From: Chloroflexota bacterium
Lineage (GTDB): Bacteria > Chloroflexota > Dehalococcoidia > Lucifugimonadales > Lucifugimonadaceae
NCBI GenBank assembly: GCA_002730555.1
Contig: PCAM01000005.1
Span: forward strand, 193,145 to 257,144
Direction of reading: 5' to 3'
DNA: 64,000 nt
Each line of letters starts with the position of its first letter. Position 1 is the stretch's first letter. A program made the position numbers and the translations under genes. The notes below the pieces were generated by a model that was not told where the DNA came from, ran no database searches, and saw only the letters and a program-made list of their open reading frames with translations. Shown one piece after another: positions 1 to 8,049 of the stretch.

Positions 1-1
1 C

Positions 2-946
2 CTCCTGATCGATCGGATGGGCGCGATACGCGGCATCGCCATCCGTGGATCGGACGGCCTCTCAGAGATCGTTACATCATCGGTCGTCCTGGCCTGCGGT
101 GGTTTCGAGGCCAACGCCGAGATGCGCACCCGCTACCTCGGTCCCGGCTGGGACATGGCCAAGGTGCGCGGCACCCGGTACAACACCGGGGACGGCATCC
201 GCATGGCGCTGGAGATCGGCGCACGCTCGCATGGCCACTACAGCGGCTGTCACGCCGTGGCGTGGGACGCAGGTGCGCCGGACGAGGGCGGTGACAGAAA
301 CATCGCAGACCTGTTTCAGAAGCACTCGTACCCGCTCGGGTTGATCGTGAACACAGAGGGTAACCGATTCGTAGACGAGGGCGCCGACTTCCGCAACTAC
401 ACCTACGCCAAGTACGGCAAGGAGATACTGAATCAGCCGAACCGGCTGGCGATCCAGGTGTTTGATTCGCAGGTCACCGACATGCTGCGGGACGAATATC
501 ACATCCGAGAGACGACCAAGTTCGAGGCGAACACCATCCGGGAGCTGGCGGTCGGCCTGGATATCGATGCGGAAACGCTGGAGAAGACGGTTTCCGACTA
601 CAACACCGCAGTGCAGGACACGCACTACAACCCGGCGATTCTTGACGGAAAAACCACCGTCGGGTTGACGCCGGAAAAAACTAACTGGGCGCTACGTCTG
701 GATCAGCCCCCGTACACCGGGTACGCCGTCACATGCGGTATCACGTTCACGTTTGGCGGCCTGAAGATCGATACCACCGGCCGGGTCATAGACACGCAGG
801 ACAGGCCGATACCCGGTCTGTATGCGGCGGGCGAACTGGTCGGCGGCATCTTCTACGAAAACTACCCGGGCGGCTCCGGCATCACTAACGGCTTCGTCTT
901 CGGCAAGATCGCCGGGTCGGGCGCTGCCGAGCACGCCGCGGTATGA
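2..946 (+). CDS. FAD-dependent dehydrogenase, fumarate reductase / tricarballylate dehydrogenase-like (5' partial)
   Basis: C-terminal two thirds of a flavoprotein of the succinate dehydrogenase/fumarate reductase flavoprotein family. The frame is open to the left edge of the window, so the N-terminal FAD-binding Rossmann motif lies outside. Visible signatures are an ACGGFE segment, a capping domain with the block GNRFVDEG, and the C-terminal FAD-contact region GLYAAGELVGG followed by YPGGSGITNG. This arrangement resembles TcuA-type tricarballylate dehydrogenases and 3-ketosteroid dehydrogenase-like enzymes. The substrate cannot be told from sequence; a small carboxylate or enone is likely. 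Its stop overlaps the start of the next gene in an ATGA, so the two are probably co-translated. No membrane segment is seen. Confidence 0.85.
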   Translation, partial: LLIDRMGAIRGIAIRGSDGLSEIVTSSVVLACGGFEANAEMRTRYLGPGWDMAKVRGTRYNTGDGIRMALEIGARSHGHYSGCHAVAWDAGAPDEGGDRNIADLFQKHSYPLGLIVNTEGNRFVDEGADFRNYTYAKYGKEILNQPNRLAIQVFDSQVTDMLRDEYHIRETTKFEANTIRELAVGLDIDAETLEKTVSDYNTAVQDTHYNPAILDGKTTVGLTPEKTNWALRLDQPPYTGYAVTCGITFTFGGLKIDTTGRVIDTQDRPIPGLYAAGELVGGIFYENYPGGSGITNGFVFGKIAGSGAAEHAAV

Positions 947-1647
947 GCCCCGGGTCGGGAGCCAGCGTCGTCCGGGCCGATCTGCTGCGCTGGATGCCCG
1001 CGATCGCTGTAACGGCACTGGCTGGGACCCTGTTCACGCTCGTCATCAGGAGCAACGATCTCCTGGCTGGCGAGCGCACGCTGACGCGCTGGTTCAGCGA
1101 GCTGGACGTTGTCGGTGTGCGGACGGTCGTCGATGTGCTCGACTTTATCTCGGAAGACGCGGTCGCCCTGGTGGTGTTCGTCCTGATCGTGCCGGTCGTG
1201 TGGTGGGCATGGAGCCGATATGCGGCGCTCACCTACTTCGCCATGGGAGGACTGGCGGCGCTGACCCGCATAACCGATTTGGCATCTCGCCCGAAGCCGA
1301 ACGCGGAGCTTGAGTGGACCGACGCTGTGTTTGGCTCCGGCGGCTACCCGAGCGGGCACGTCGTATACGCCGTCGTGGTGTTCGGCATCCTCGCCTATCT
1401 GGCGGGCGTCTACATGACGCCGAGCCGTGGCAGAACCGCGCTGCGGATATTCCTAATGGTGCTCGTCGTCACAATGGGGCCGGCACGGATAATCGAACTC
1501 GACCACTGGGCGATGGACGTCGTTGGATCCTACCTGCTGTCCGCACCGTTCCTCCTGGTAGCCATGTGGCTGCACCCACGCCTCCCAGGCTGGCTATCGC
1601 GAGCACCGAGGCTGCGGTCGCTGATAGGAGCCGATAGCGCGTTTTGA
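943..1647 (+). CDS. PAP2-family membrane phosphatase
   Basis: A 234-residue integral membrane protein with about five or six hydrophobic segments. It carries the PAP2 phosphatase motifs in order: an Arg-Pro pair in ASRPKPN, the YPSGHV motif with the catalytic His, and a third motif ARIIELDHWAMD with the nucleophilic His. The family removes phosphate from lipid phosphates such as phosphatidate or undecaprenyl pyrophosphate, with the active site facing the outside of the membrane. Translation is coupled to the upstream flavoprotein gene by a 4-nt overlap, although no functional link between the two is obvious. The exact lipid substrate is unknown. Confidence 0.85.
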   Translation: MSPGSGASVVRADLLRWMPAIAVTALAGTLFTLVIRSNDLLAGERTLTRWFSELDVVGVRTVVDVLDFISEDAVALVVFVLIVPVVWWAWSRYAALTYFAMGGLAALTRITDLASRPKPNAELEWTDAVFGSGGYPSGHVVYAVVVFGILAYLAGVYMTPSRGRTALRIFLMVLVVTMGPARIIELDHWAMDVVGSYLLSAPFLLVAMWLHPRLPGWLSRAPRLRSLIGADSAF

Positions 1648-2062
1648 TCATGGGACCCCTTCTCCCAGCGGGAGGTGAGCCGTCGCCCGTCGCGCGCCTG
1701 TCGCTGTCCAACACTGGTCCACTAAGCGCCCGCCACTCATCCGCCTGCCAACGAACTGTCATCCTGGGCATAATGACGAAATCACGCGGAATGCGCGAAA
1801 ACGCCTTTCCCAACAACTCTTGACTCCAGGGCATGTCAGCACGCCGAAACAAGGGGATTCTGAATCGAATTCAGGATGGCGGTGAGAAAATAGTTCAAGG
1901 TGATGAAGGTACGACCCTCCCCCTCCCAGCGGGAGAAGGCGGGGATGAGGCAGAAGATCCTCAATCATCACGGTCCGGATTCCATTTCTTCTCTCACACG
2001 GCGACAAAACCACCTAAACTCTCCCCCCTACGCCGCTCGACGCCCTAGAAAAAGGATCGCAA
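1648..2062. repeat. Intergenic spacer with several palindromic repeat units
   Basis: No gene is recognised. The spacer holds members of repeat families that recur elsewhere in this window: a palindrome centred on CTCCCAGCGGGAG near 1656-1674 and again near 1923-1939, a TCATCCTG-type unit near 1758, and a near-perfect palindrome around TGAATCGAATTCAGGAT at 1857-1877. The final 20 bases carry AAGGA at 2051-2055, a plausible ribosome site for the GTG start at 2063. Confidence 0.6.
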
Positions 2063-3682
2063 GTGACTGATCGCAGAAGTTTCTGGGCATGGGGCATGGA
2101 ATCCCAGGAACCGACGCCCGCAAAGCGTGAGGCCGCTGCAAAGACCATGTCGGAACGCTTTGGAGTATCGCTCGATACCGTCCAGCCGCACTCTCCCGAT
2201 CAACTACAACTGCGCCCGCCCCGCATCACTCCGCCGGTCACCCTGTCGGAAATCACGACTACCGATACCTACGAACGCGCTTTTCACACCTACGGGCACA
2301 GTTTCCGGGACCGCGTGCGCAAGTTCGCCGCCGACTTCCCGAACCCGCCAGATGTCGTTGCGTACCCGCGAAATGAAGCCGATGCCGTCGCGCTGCTGGA
2401 TTGGTGCGGCGGCGCCGGATACACGGCTACGCCGTTTGGCGGCGGCTCATCGGTGGTCGGCGGTGTCGAAGCGCCGGACGGTTACGACGGGATCGTCACG
2501 ATAGACATGACGCGCATGGACCGCGTGCTCGAGGTCGACGCCACTTCCAGAGCGGTTCGGGTGCAGGGTGGCACCCTCGGTCCGTTGCTGGAGGCGCAAC
2601 TCAAGCCGCACGGTTTCACCATGCGCCATTTCCCGCAGAGCTTTGAGTACTCGACCGTCGGCGGCTGGATCGTCACACGTTCCGGCGGCCACTACGCCAC
2701 CAACGAAACGCGCATCGACGAGTTCGTCGAATCGGTCCGCATGATTACGCCGTCCGGCCCCTGGGAATCGTTCCGGCTTCCCGGCAGCGGCGCCGGACCA
2801 AGCCCGGACCGGCTCGCACTTGGCAGCGAAGGCATCCTGGGTATCGTCACAGAGGCTTGGATGCGGATACAGGGCCGTCCTCGCTTCCGGGCGTCCACCG
2901 GCGTCTCGTTCCCGTCGCTGGAATCGGTCTCTGAGGCCGCCCGCTCCATCGCGCAAGCCAAGCTCTGGCCCGCCAACCTGCGGGTGCTCGACCCCGGTGA
3001 AGGCCAGGCGATGGCCGGGTTGGACGGCAAGACCGCCATTCTGATCATCGGGTTTGAGTCTGCAGACGTTCCGCAGGATGCATTCATCAAAGAGGCCGTA
3101 TCGATCGCACGCGACGCCGGCGGACAGGTGGACGACGACGAGATCGTGATCTCGCCAACTCCGGCCGGGGCAAAGGCGAGCAGCGACGCCGCCGGGCGGC
3201 AGGGAGCGGTGGGCGCATGGCGTCAGGCATTCCTCGACCTGCCTTTCGACTGGAACGACATTACCGGCCTCGGCGTCATCGCCGACACCTTTGAGACCTC
3301 GATCACATGGGATCGATGGCCGGAGTTCGACCGCGTGGTTCGTGGGGCGGTGCAGGACGCGATGGACCGTGTCTGCGGCGACGGTACGGTGACGGCCCGA
3401 TTCACGCACATCTACCCGGACGGGCCCGCGCCTTACTACTCCTTCACGGCGCTCGGGAAGCCGGGCTCGGAACTGTCCCAGTGGGCTGAGATCAAGCAGG
3501 CGGCGTCGGAAGCCTTGATCGCAGCCGGTGGAACCATCACCCACCACCACGCCGTCGGCCGCGACCACCGGCCCTGGTACGACAAGCAGCGACCTGAGAG
3601 CTTTGCAACAGCCCTCAGGGCTGCCAAGAAATCGCTCGATCCATCAAGCATTCTCAACCCGGGAGTTTTGATCGACCCTTAG
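2063..3682 (+). CDS. FAD-linked oxidase, alkyldihydroxyacetonephosphate synthase (ADPS)-like
   Basis: A 539-residue FAD-binding PCMH-type protein. The pyrophosphate-binding stretch PFGGGSSVVGG sits near residue 130, and a FAD-linked oxidase C-terminal domain follows. The C-terminal block HHHAVGRDHRPWYDKQRP matches the His-rich active-site loop of alkylglycerone-phosphate synthase. The family exchanges the acyl chain of acyl-DHAP for a fatty alcohol to make ether lipids. Bacterial relatives also include D-2-hydroxyacid and glycolate oxidase-like enzymes, so ether-lipid synthesis is likely but not proven. The start is GTG at 2063, preceded by AAGGA. A DUF1330 gene follows 58 bases downstream on the same strand. 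Confidence 0.8.
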   Translation: MTDRRSFWAWGMESQEPTPAKREAAAKTMSERFGVSLDTVQPHSPDQLQLRPPRITPPVTLSEITTTDTYERAFHTYGHSFRDRVRKFAADFPNPPDVVAYPRNEADAVALLDWCGGAGYTATPFGGGSSVVGGVEAPDGYDGIVTIDMTRMDRVLEVDATSRAVRVQGGTLGPLLEAQLKPHGFTMRHFPQSFEYSTVGGWIVTRSGGHYATNETRIDEFVESVRMITPSGPWESFRLPGSGAGPSPDRLALGSEGILGIVTEAWMRIQGRPRFRASTGVSFPSLESVSEAARSIAQAKLWPANLRVLDPGEGQAMAGLDGKTAILIIGFESADVPQDAFIKEAVSIARDAGGQVDDDEIVISPTPAGAKASSDAAGRQGAVGAWRQAFLDLPFDWNDITGLGVIADTFETSITWDRWPEFDRVVRGAVQDAMDRVCGDGTVTARFTHIYPDGPAPYYSFTALGKPGSELSQWAEIKQAASEALIAAGGTITHHHAVGRDHRPWYDKQRPESFATALRAAKKSLDPSSILNPGVLIDP

Positions 3683-3740
3683 ACTTCAGGCCTCCGGAAC
3701 AACGTAACCTCACCCCTGATCCCATAAAGGAGCCCAGAGA

Positions 3741-4028
3741 ATGTCCATCTACTCCGTCTCAGACATCACCGTGAAAGACGCTGAGGCCTACAAGGAATAC
3801 ATGGCCCTGGCCGCGCCGCTGGTCGAGAAATTCGGCGGCCGGTACCTCGTGCGTGGCGGCCAGGTGACCCCGGGCGAAGGCGGATGGACGCCCAACCGCG
3901 TTGTCATCCTGGAGTTCCCGGATGATGAGTCGATGGTGGCCTTCCGCACCTCGCCCGAGTACGCACCGGTCGGCGAGATAAGACATAAAGCCGCCGATAC
4001 AAAATCGTTCAAAGTGGAAGGCATCTAG
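3741..4028 (+). CDS. DUF1330 family protein
   Basis: A 95-residue dimeric alpha/beta-barrel type protein of the DUF1330 family (ferredoxin-like fold). Family features are visible: an N-terminal strand MSIYSVSDITV, the KEYM helix, an FGGRYLVRGG loop, a strand NRVVILEFPD, and a C-terminal SPEYAPVGEIR segment. The function of the family is unknown; structural relatives bind small organic ligands or act as small-molecule isomerases or monooxygenases. An AAAGGAG ribosome site at about 3726 lies well placed before the ATG. A broken copy of the same family lies just downstream, so this locus once held a tandem duplication. Confidence 0.8.
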   Translation: MSIYSVSDITVKDAEAYKEYMALAAPLVEKFGGRYLVRGGQVTPGEGGWTPNRVVILEFPDDESMVAFRTSPEYAPVGEIRHKAADTKSFKVEGI

Positions 4029-4145
4029 CGCCGGAACGCCGCAGGGACGGGTAGCGGCCCGCCCACGCCCGTCCTTTGAGAATGAGAACCTCGGGAAGTG
4101 GGCGCAGCAGAAATTTCGCGTGGACGAACCACAAAGGATCTCGAT

Positions 4146-4264
4146 ATGTCCGTCTACACAATCGCCGAGATCACGATCAAGGGTGAGGCCGCCTACCCTA
4201 CAAGGAATACCAGGCCCTGGTGCCCGCGACCATCGCCCAGTACGCCGCCCGCCCGGGCGGCGAT
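4146..4264 (+). pseudogene. Truncated, frameshifted second DUF1330 copy
   Basis: Starting at the ATG at 4146 (preceded by AAAGGA), the translation MSVYTIAEITIKGEAAY closely copies the start of the intact DUF1330 protein 120 bases upstream. After the TAC codon at 4194-4196 two extra bases (4197-4198) shift the frame. In the shifted frame the family continues as YKEYQALVPATIAQY and then RPGGD. Similarity stops at about 4264, exactly where a CCCTCACCCTCTCC-type palindromic repeat begins. The copy is therefore both frameshifted and truncated, and the repeat probably replaced its 3' half. Confidence 0.75.
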
Positions 4265-4622
4265 CACCCTCACCCTCTCCGGTCAAGGGAGAGGGTGCGA
4301 GCGACATCACCGTAGGGGCGCGCTTGCTCCGCCCGATTTTGGTTCTGCGCAATACCCACGCAGTCACACCCAACTGTCATCCTGAGCCGAAGTGAAAGAT
4401 CTACCGGTCAGTAAAGCCCGACAACATCTTTCGTGTAGACATCATCTGGCGGTGAGATTCTTCGTTGCAAGCTCCTCACAGTCACAGTACGTTGGCCCGG
4501 GTTTTCGATATCAACTCGTGTTGGAACAAGAACACTGTAGGGGCAGGCAACGGCCCGCCCACGCCCGTACCTCAAGAACAGCCGCTGGAAACGGGTGTCA
4601 CTGGCAGGTAGGGACACAGACT
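4265..4622. repeat. Cluster of intergenic palindromic repeats
   Basis: No gene is seen. In order it contains an inverted CCCTCTCC/GGGAGAGGG unit at about 4266-4303, a GTAGGGGCG...CGCCC unit at 4312-4334, a TGTCATCCTGAGCCGAAG unit at 4375-4400, and a GTAGGGGCAGG...CCCGCCCACGCCCGT unit at 4537-4570. The reading frame that runs into the next gene from 4392 crosses these repeats, which is why that upstream frame is not taken as coding. Confidence 0.6.
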
Positions 4623-5144
4623 TTGAAAATCTCTTTCAGACCACTCACCATGTCCGATCTCGACAATGTCGTGCGATGGTCGCTGGATCGAGAAGTCGCC
4701 TTCTGGTGGCACGAAAGCGACACACCTGAGGAAGACATTCGATCCAATTGGGAATCCCGTGCTCGGGGCGGGGATGAGAAGACACGGATCTTCATTATCA
4801 GTCTCGACTCCACTGACATCGGCGTGATCCAGACGTACCGCGTGGTGGACTACCCGGACCACATGGCGGAACTCCAAACCGACGATTCCGCGGGGGTTGA
4901 CGTCTTCATCGGGTTGCCCGAATGGCGCAATCGGGGAGTCGGGTCCGCGCTCATACGGCAGTTTCTGAGCGAGATCGTATTCGCTGACCCGTCAATCCAG
5001 CGCTGTGTGATCGACCCAGAGCCGGACAATCGTCGTGCCATACGTGCTTACGAAAATGCGGGATTTCAACACGTCAGGTCGTACCGATCAGAGGTCAATG
5101 ATGTTGACGTTTATCTGATGGTGAGGGAACGGTCGGCAGGGTGA
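4623..5144 (+). CDS. GNAT N-acetyltransferase, AAC(6')/RimL-like
   Basis: A GNAT-fold acetyltransferase of about 173 residues. The acetyl-CoA binding motif is visible as RNRGVGSALI, followed by VIDPEPDNRRAIRAYENAGF, a block shared with the aminoglycoside 6'-acetyltransferase and siderophore-acetyltransferase subgroup. The open frame reaches back to 4392, but that part consists of dispersed intergenic repeats. Homology begins at KISFRPLTMSDLDN, so the TTG at 4623 is chosen as start. The substrate is unknown, and a drug-resistance role should not be assumed from family membership alone. Confidence 0.75.
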   Translation: MKISFRPLTMSDLDNVVRWSLDREVAFWWHESDTPEEDIRSNWESRARGGDEKTRIFIISLDSTDIGVIQTYRVVDYPDHMAELQTDDSAGVDVFIGLPEWRNRGVGSALIRQFLSEIVFADPSIQRCVIDPEPDNRRAIRAYENAGFQHVRSYRSEVNDVDVYLMVRERSAG

Positions 5145-5540
5145 TTGTCGGCATATTGCTCTCCGGGGACACATGGCTACATGTAATTGTCATCCCGAGC
5201 CGAAGCGAAGGATCTCTCGGCTAATTGAGCGCGAAAACGTCGATCGTGCAAACGTCATTCGGCGGCGAGTTTCATTGTCGCAAGCTCCTTAAAATGACAA
5301 TACATTGTTCAGGCACGCTTAGAGGTTCCTGAAGGATGTACACGTAACCCCTCTCCCGGTGGGAGAGGGTTGGGGCGAGGGAGGTTCAAGGTCCTCGCCT
5401 CATTGGTATGTCTACGGCGAACCTTCTTCCGGTGAAGGTTCGCCGGCTACGTTCGGAATGGCCGGGCAAGCGCTTTGGGAATGCACCCTCGCGCGCCCTG
5501 AGGCTCTCGTCGTGTGACCCGTGCGGCCACGTCCCCCGGA
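5145..5540. repeat. Intergenic spacer with palindromic repeats
   Basis: No convincing gene. It contains a TGTCATCCCGAGCCGAAGCG unit near 5189-5213, a CCCTCTCCCGGTGGGAGAGGG hairpin near 5349-5369, and a GCGAACCTTC..GAAGGTTCGC inverted repeat near 5416-5442 followed by a GGCTACGTTCGGAATGG tail. The same unit types recur at other spacers in the window. The spacer separates converging genes. Confidence 0.6.
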
Positions 5541-5747
5541 TCACTCCCGGTCGAAATTCACATGTCGCAGATCGCGCGTCGGGAACTCCTTACGTGTCAG
5601 ATGCCCTTCGATTACCGGGCCTCCAGACCGTTTCTCCGCCTGTCGATGATCGTATTTCCGCCCCAAGTACCCGAGTAACAGCGGGAGTCCCCACCGCAGT
5701 AACGGAAACAAAATTATGGGGACCAGGATGCGGAGAAATACGCCCAT
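5541..5747 (-). CDS. Small single-pass membrane protein, unknown
   Basis: A 68-residue predicted protein with one strong hydrophobic segment at about residues 3-28 (VFLRILVPIILFPLLRWG and on), followed by a charged tail. It lies 25 bases downstream of another small gene on the same strand, in the tail of the nucleotidyltransferase/HEPN group. No family is recognised. Its realness rests on composition (hydrophobic then basic), close spacing and consistent strand. The overlapping plus-strand frame 5408-5749 has low-complexity Arg/Ser/Pro composition typical of a shadow. Confidence 0.45.
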   Translation of the reverse strand: MGVFLRILVPIILFPLLRWGLPLLLGYLGRKYDHRQAEKRSGGPVIEGHLTRKEFPTRDLRHVNFDRE

Positions 5748-5772
5748 AGTTGGTCCAGTTCAGCCCCTGGAT

Positions 5773-6009
5773 TCAGCTGGTGCCAGCGTCGCGTCTCGCG
5801 CGCTCCGGTTCTTTTTCAGATACGGAGACGACGGCATCCGAGTTCTCGCCGTCTATCTGAACACGGTACCGCGCGACGCCGCCCAGGTGGTGATCCAACG
5901 TGTCGGCTTCGATACTCTGCACCACACCGATCCACCCTTCGTACCGGACGTGCTGGCCGGTAACGTTCGGGTGAAGGACCACCCGGTCGCCCGCTCCGTA
6001 CTTCGCCAT
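5773..6009 (-). CDS. Small SH3/KOW-like beta-barrel protein, unknown
   Basis: A 78-residue protein beginning MAKYGAGDRVVLHPN. The pattern of a GDRV turn, alternating hydrophobics, GWIGVVQSIE and YRVQIDG looks like a KOW/SH3-type small barrel, a guess from pattern only. It follows the HEPN gene by 107 bases on the same strand and precedes a small membrane protein. Whether it belongs to the HEPN/NT unit is unknown. No signal peptide or membrane segment is present. Confidence 0.5.
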   Translation of the reverse strand: MAKYGAGDRVVLHPNVTGQHVRYEGWIGVVQSIEADTLDHHLGGVARYRVQIDGENSDAVVSVSEKEPERARRDAGTS

Positions 6010-6116
6010 TGAAACACCTCGGGCCTAGCGCCGGAAACACGAACGGATCGACGCGGGAATCGTCGTCCGGTCAGCCCCAATCTTAGCCCGGGCGATCTAA
6101 ATTCAACCCGGAAGGA

Positions 6117-6536
6117 TTAGCCCGGCAGCTGGTCGATCCGTTCCTGTGCAAACTGCAGGATATCCCGGGCGATCTCCAGCGCGCGTTCGGAATCGTACGC
6201 CTCGTACACTTCCGCAGGAACGCCGCCCGGTAGCCCGCCCGGGTAACGAGCGCCCAGGTAATGCTTGTCCAGCAACGGGCCGATCGACTTCATGAAGTCG
6301 AACGACGGCTCCACCGCCATGGCGTCCTCGCAAAGATCGGCAAGCGAGTGACCCCACACCATCTCGGCACCCCGTGCCAGCAGATAACCCGTTACCGCTT
6401 TCTCAGCGGACTGGTGACAGAGGAAACACGCCAGGGCATGCCGGCCGGAAGCGGCGACAAATTCTGCGTCCGACAGGTCGATGCATGATTGTTTCACCCA
6501 TCTGCCGGAGTTCTTGAGAGCTGCCGATTCAGCCAA
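6117..6536 (-). CDS. HEPN domain protein
   Basis: A 139-residue helical protein. The HEPN signature CHQSAEKAV at residues 40-48 is followed by a long helix, a conserved WGHSLADLCEDA (His63), and a RYPGG segment near residue 97 typical of the HEPN subfamily paired with nucleotidyltransferases. The RX4-6H ribonuclease motif of active HEPN toxins is not present. The gene starts 8 bases inside the 3' end of the upstream nucleotidyltransferase-like gene, so the two are translationally coupled. In known HEPN-MNT pairs the HEPN protein is an RNase toxin and the partner neutralises it by AMPylation; without the RNase motif that role is doubtful here. Confidence 0.8.
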   Translation of the reverse strand: MAESAALKNSGRWVKQSCIDLSDAEFVAASGRHALACFLCHQSAEKAVTGYLLARGAEMVWGHSLADLCEDAMAVEPSFDFMKSIGPLLDKHYLGARYPGGLPGGVPAEVYEAYDSERALEIARDILQFAQERIDQLPG

Positions 6537-6867
6537 TGATCACCTCTCCATCGCGTTCGACCGCCATGAGCAGGGGGTCCGTATCGACCAGTTCCTCGTA
6601 CTCCTCCGGCGTGTAAACGAAAAAACTCGTATCGAGCCTTGGCCGGAGATGCGTCGTCCAGAAATCGGCTCGCCGGCGAAACGGCTGATCCGTGGCCTGG
6701 ATCACAACAAGCTCCAGCGCGGTCTCGGGCGTGACGCGGTTGACCGCTAGGTCGCCGGTGAGGGAGACGCGCATCGCGCCGAGCGGCGGCATCTCGATGC
6801 TGAGCCGTTCCAGCTCCACCTCAAGCAGTTGCTTTCGCTGCGCTGCGAAGCCGTACATCATCGGCAA
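6529..6867 (-). CDS. Nucleotidyltransferase-like (MNT) partner, catalytic residues lost
   Basis: A 112-residue protein upstream of and overlapping the HEPN gene. The layout fits a minimal nucleotidyltransferase: an N-terminal helix, strand VSLTGDLAVNR, strand LELVVIQATD, and the characteristic C-terminal FFVYTPEEYEEL. In active enzymes the first strand ends in GS and the second carries DxD (consensus SDIDL). Here these positions read TGD (37-39) and TALEL (49-53), so the first Asp is Ala and the second is Glu. The protein is probably catalytically dead or works as a binding antitoxin. The family assignment is by pattern and context. Confidence 0.6.
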   Translation of the reverse strand: MPMMYGFAAQRKQLLEVELERLSIEMPPLGAMRVSLTGDLAVNRVTPETALELVVIQATDQPFRRRADFWTTHLRPRLDTSFFVYTPEEYEELVDTDPLLMAVERDGEVIIG

Positions 6868-6954
6868 ATGGCTGGCCTCCCGTTTATTCGAGCTAAATCG
6901 AAAGGCACCCCGTTATCAGCGGGACGCCCCTCGCCAACCGTTTTGTTTTGGCGC

Positions 6955-7992
6955 TCAGACCGTGTAAAGCGTTGGGTGGTTCGGGACCGGAGCGATCTCT
7001 TCCGGCGTCAGCTCGTAAGCCTGCTTGATGTAGACCTGGATTCGGTGGCTTCCGAAGTCCGGGATGTACATCCGGCCCTGGTTGTCGAACCGTACCGACG
7101 CCGCCCCACGCATCCGCTTCTGCTGCTCCGTGTTCGCCATCTCGCGGTTTCGCAGCACGGCAGGATTCGCCCTGACGTAGGTCTCGCCGCTCTTGGAAAG
7201 CGTGGCGTCGCCGATGAACTTGTCGACGTACTTGCCCGCCGGGTTGAACAGCTGGACCCGGTTGTTGCCGCGGTCCACAACGTAGATATCGCCGTGGTGG
7301 TCGACCTCGACACCGGCCGGGCGATGGAACTCGCCGTCGCCCGAACCGGAAGAGCCGAACTCCATGATGAACTCACCGTCCGCAGTGAGTTTCTGCACGC
7401 GGTCGTTGTGCCAGTCGGCGACCAGGATGTTGCCCTCGCCGTCCGCGGTAATGCCCCACGGCATATCGAACTCGCCCGGGCCGGAACCTTTGGTCCCGAA
7501 CCTGGAGATGAACCTGCCGTCCTTGTTGAACTTCTGAACGCGGTGGTTGAGGGTATCGACCACCCAGAGATCCTCGTTGGCGTCGAAAGCGATGCCGGAC
7601 GGGCGGTTCAGCTGGCCCTCGCCGGAGCCCTCCTCGCCCCATTCGCCAACAAAGGTTCCGTCCTGCTTGAACTTGATGATCTTGTGGCTGCCCTCGTCGG
7701 AGACGTAAAGCGTGCCCTCGGCGTCACGGATCATCTGGACCGGCCAGAGCAGCTTGCCGCCGCCCAGCGTGTCCAAGTCGTCATCGTTCCAGTTCGTGCG
7801 GCGGATGTTGCTGCCGCCCAGTCCCGGACTGTCCGCACGGCACAGGACGAATAGCTCGTCATTGTCGCCGATGACGATATCCATGCAGTAGGTCGTCACC
7901 CGGCGCATTCCGAGCGTCGTCAGGAAGGGGTAGCCGGCGCGCAGCAGTGCGTACGGCGGTGTGCTGGGCTTCGTGACCGATTGAAGGGTCAT
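6955..7992 (-). CDS. NHL-repeat beta-propeller protein
   Basis: A 345-residue protein built of about six NHL repeats. Recurring units include GEGQLNRPSGIAFD, GPGEFDMPWGITAD and GDGEFHRPAGVEVD, each followed by a strand ending in NHRVQKF- or NNRVQLF-like sequence. It resembles 6-bladed propellers of the peptidyl-alpha-hydroxyglycine amidating-lyase type. Such propellers usually act as ligand or protein scaffolds. No signal peptide is present, so it appears cytoplasmic. It lies 57 bases downstream of a DUF1501 gene and is probably the last gene of a DUF1800-DUF1501-NHL operon. Confidence 0.85.
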   Translation of the reverse strand: MTLQSVTKPSTPPYALLRAGYPFLTTLGMRRVTTYCMDIVIGDNDELFVLCRADSPGLGGSNIRRTNWNDDDLDTLGGGKLLWPVQMIRDAEGTLYVSDEGSHKIIKFKQDGTFVGEWGEEGSGEGQLNRPSGIAFDANEDLWVVDTLNHRVQKFNKDGRFISRFGTKGSGPGEFDMPWGITADGEGNILVADWHNDRVQKLTADGEFIMEFGSSGSGDGEFHRPAGVEVDHHGDIYVVDRGNNRVQLFNPAGKYVDKFIGDATLSKSGETYVRANPAVLRNREMANTEQQKRMRGAASVRFDNQGRMYIPDFGSHRIQVYIKQAYELTPEEIAPVPNHPTLYTV

Positions 7993-8049
7993 TGTCGTTC
8001 TCCGGAATTCAGGTAGGTCTGGCGGTAGCTGGATGTCGAATAAATCCGC

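Noticed and set aside
2447..3568. 373-aa minus-strand open frame
   Set aside because: Antisense shadow of the ADPS-like gene.
4623..5144. Aminoglycoside resistance gene AAC(6')
   Set aside because: The motif similarity is to a broad GNAT subgroup; resistance cannot be claimed from sequence.
5408..5749. 113-aa plus-strand frame
   Set aside because: It starts in a palindromic repeat and has Arg/Ser/Pro shadow composition; the minus strand holds a better small gene.
6829..7854. 341-aa plus-strand open frame
   Set aside because: Antisense to the NHL propeller gene, which has clear repeats; the plus frame has shadow composition.
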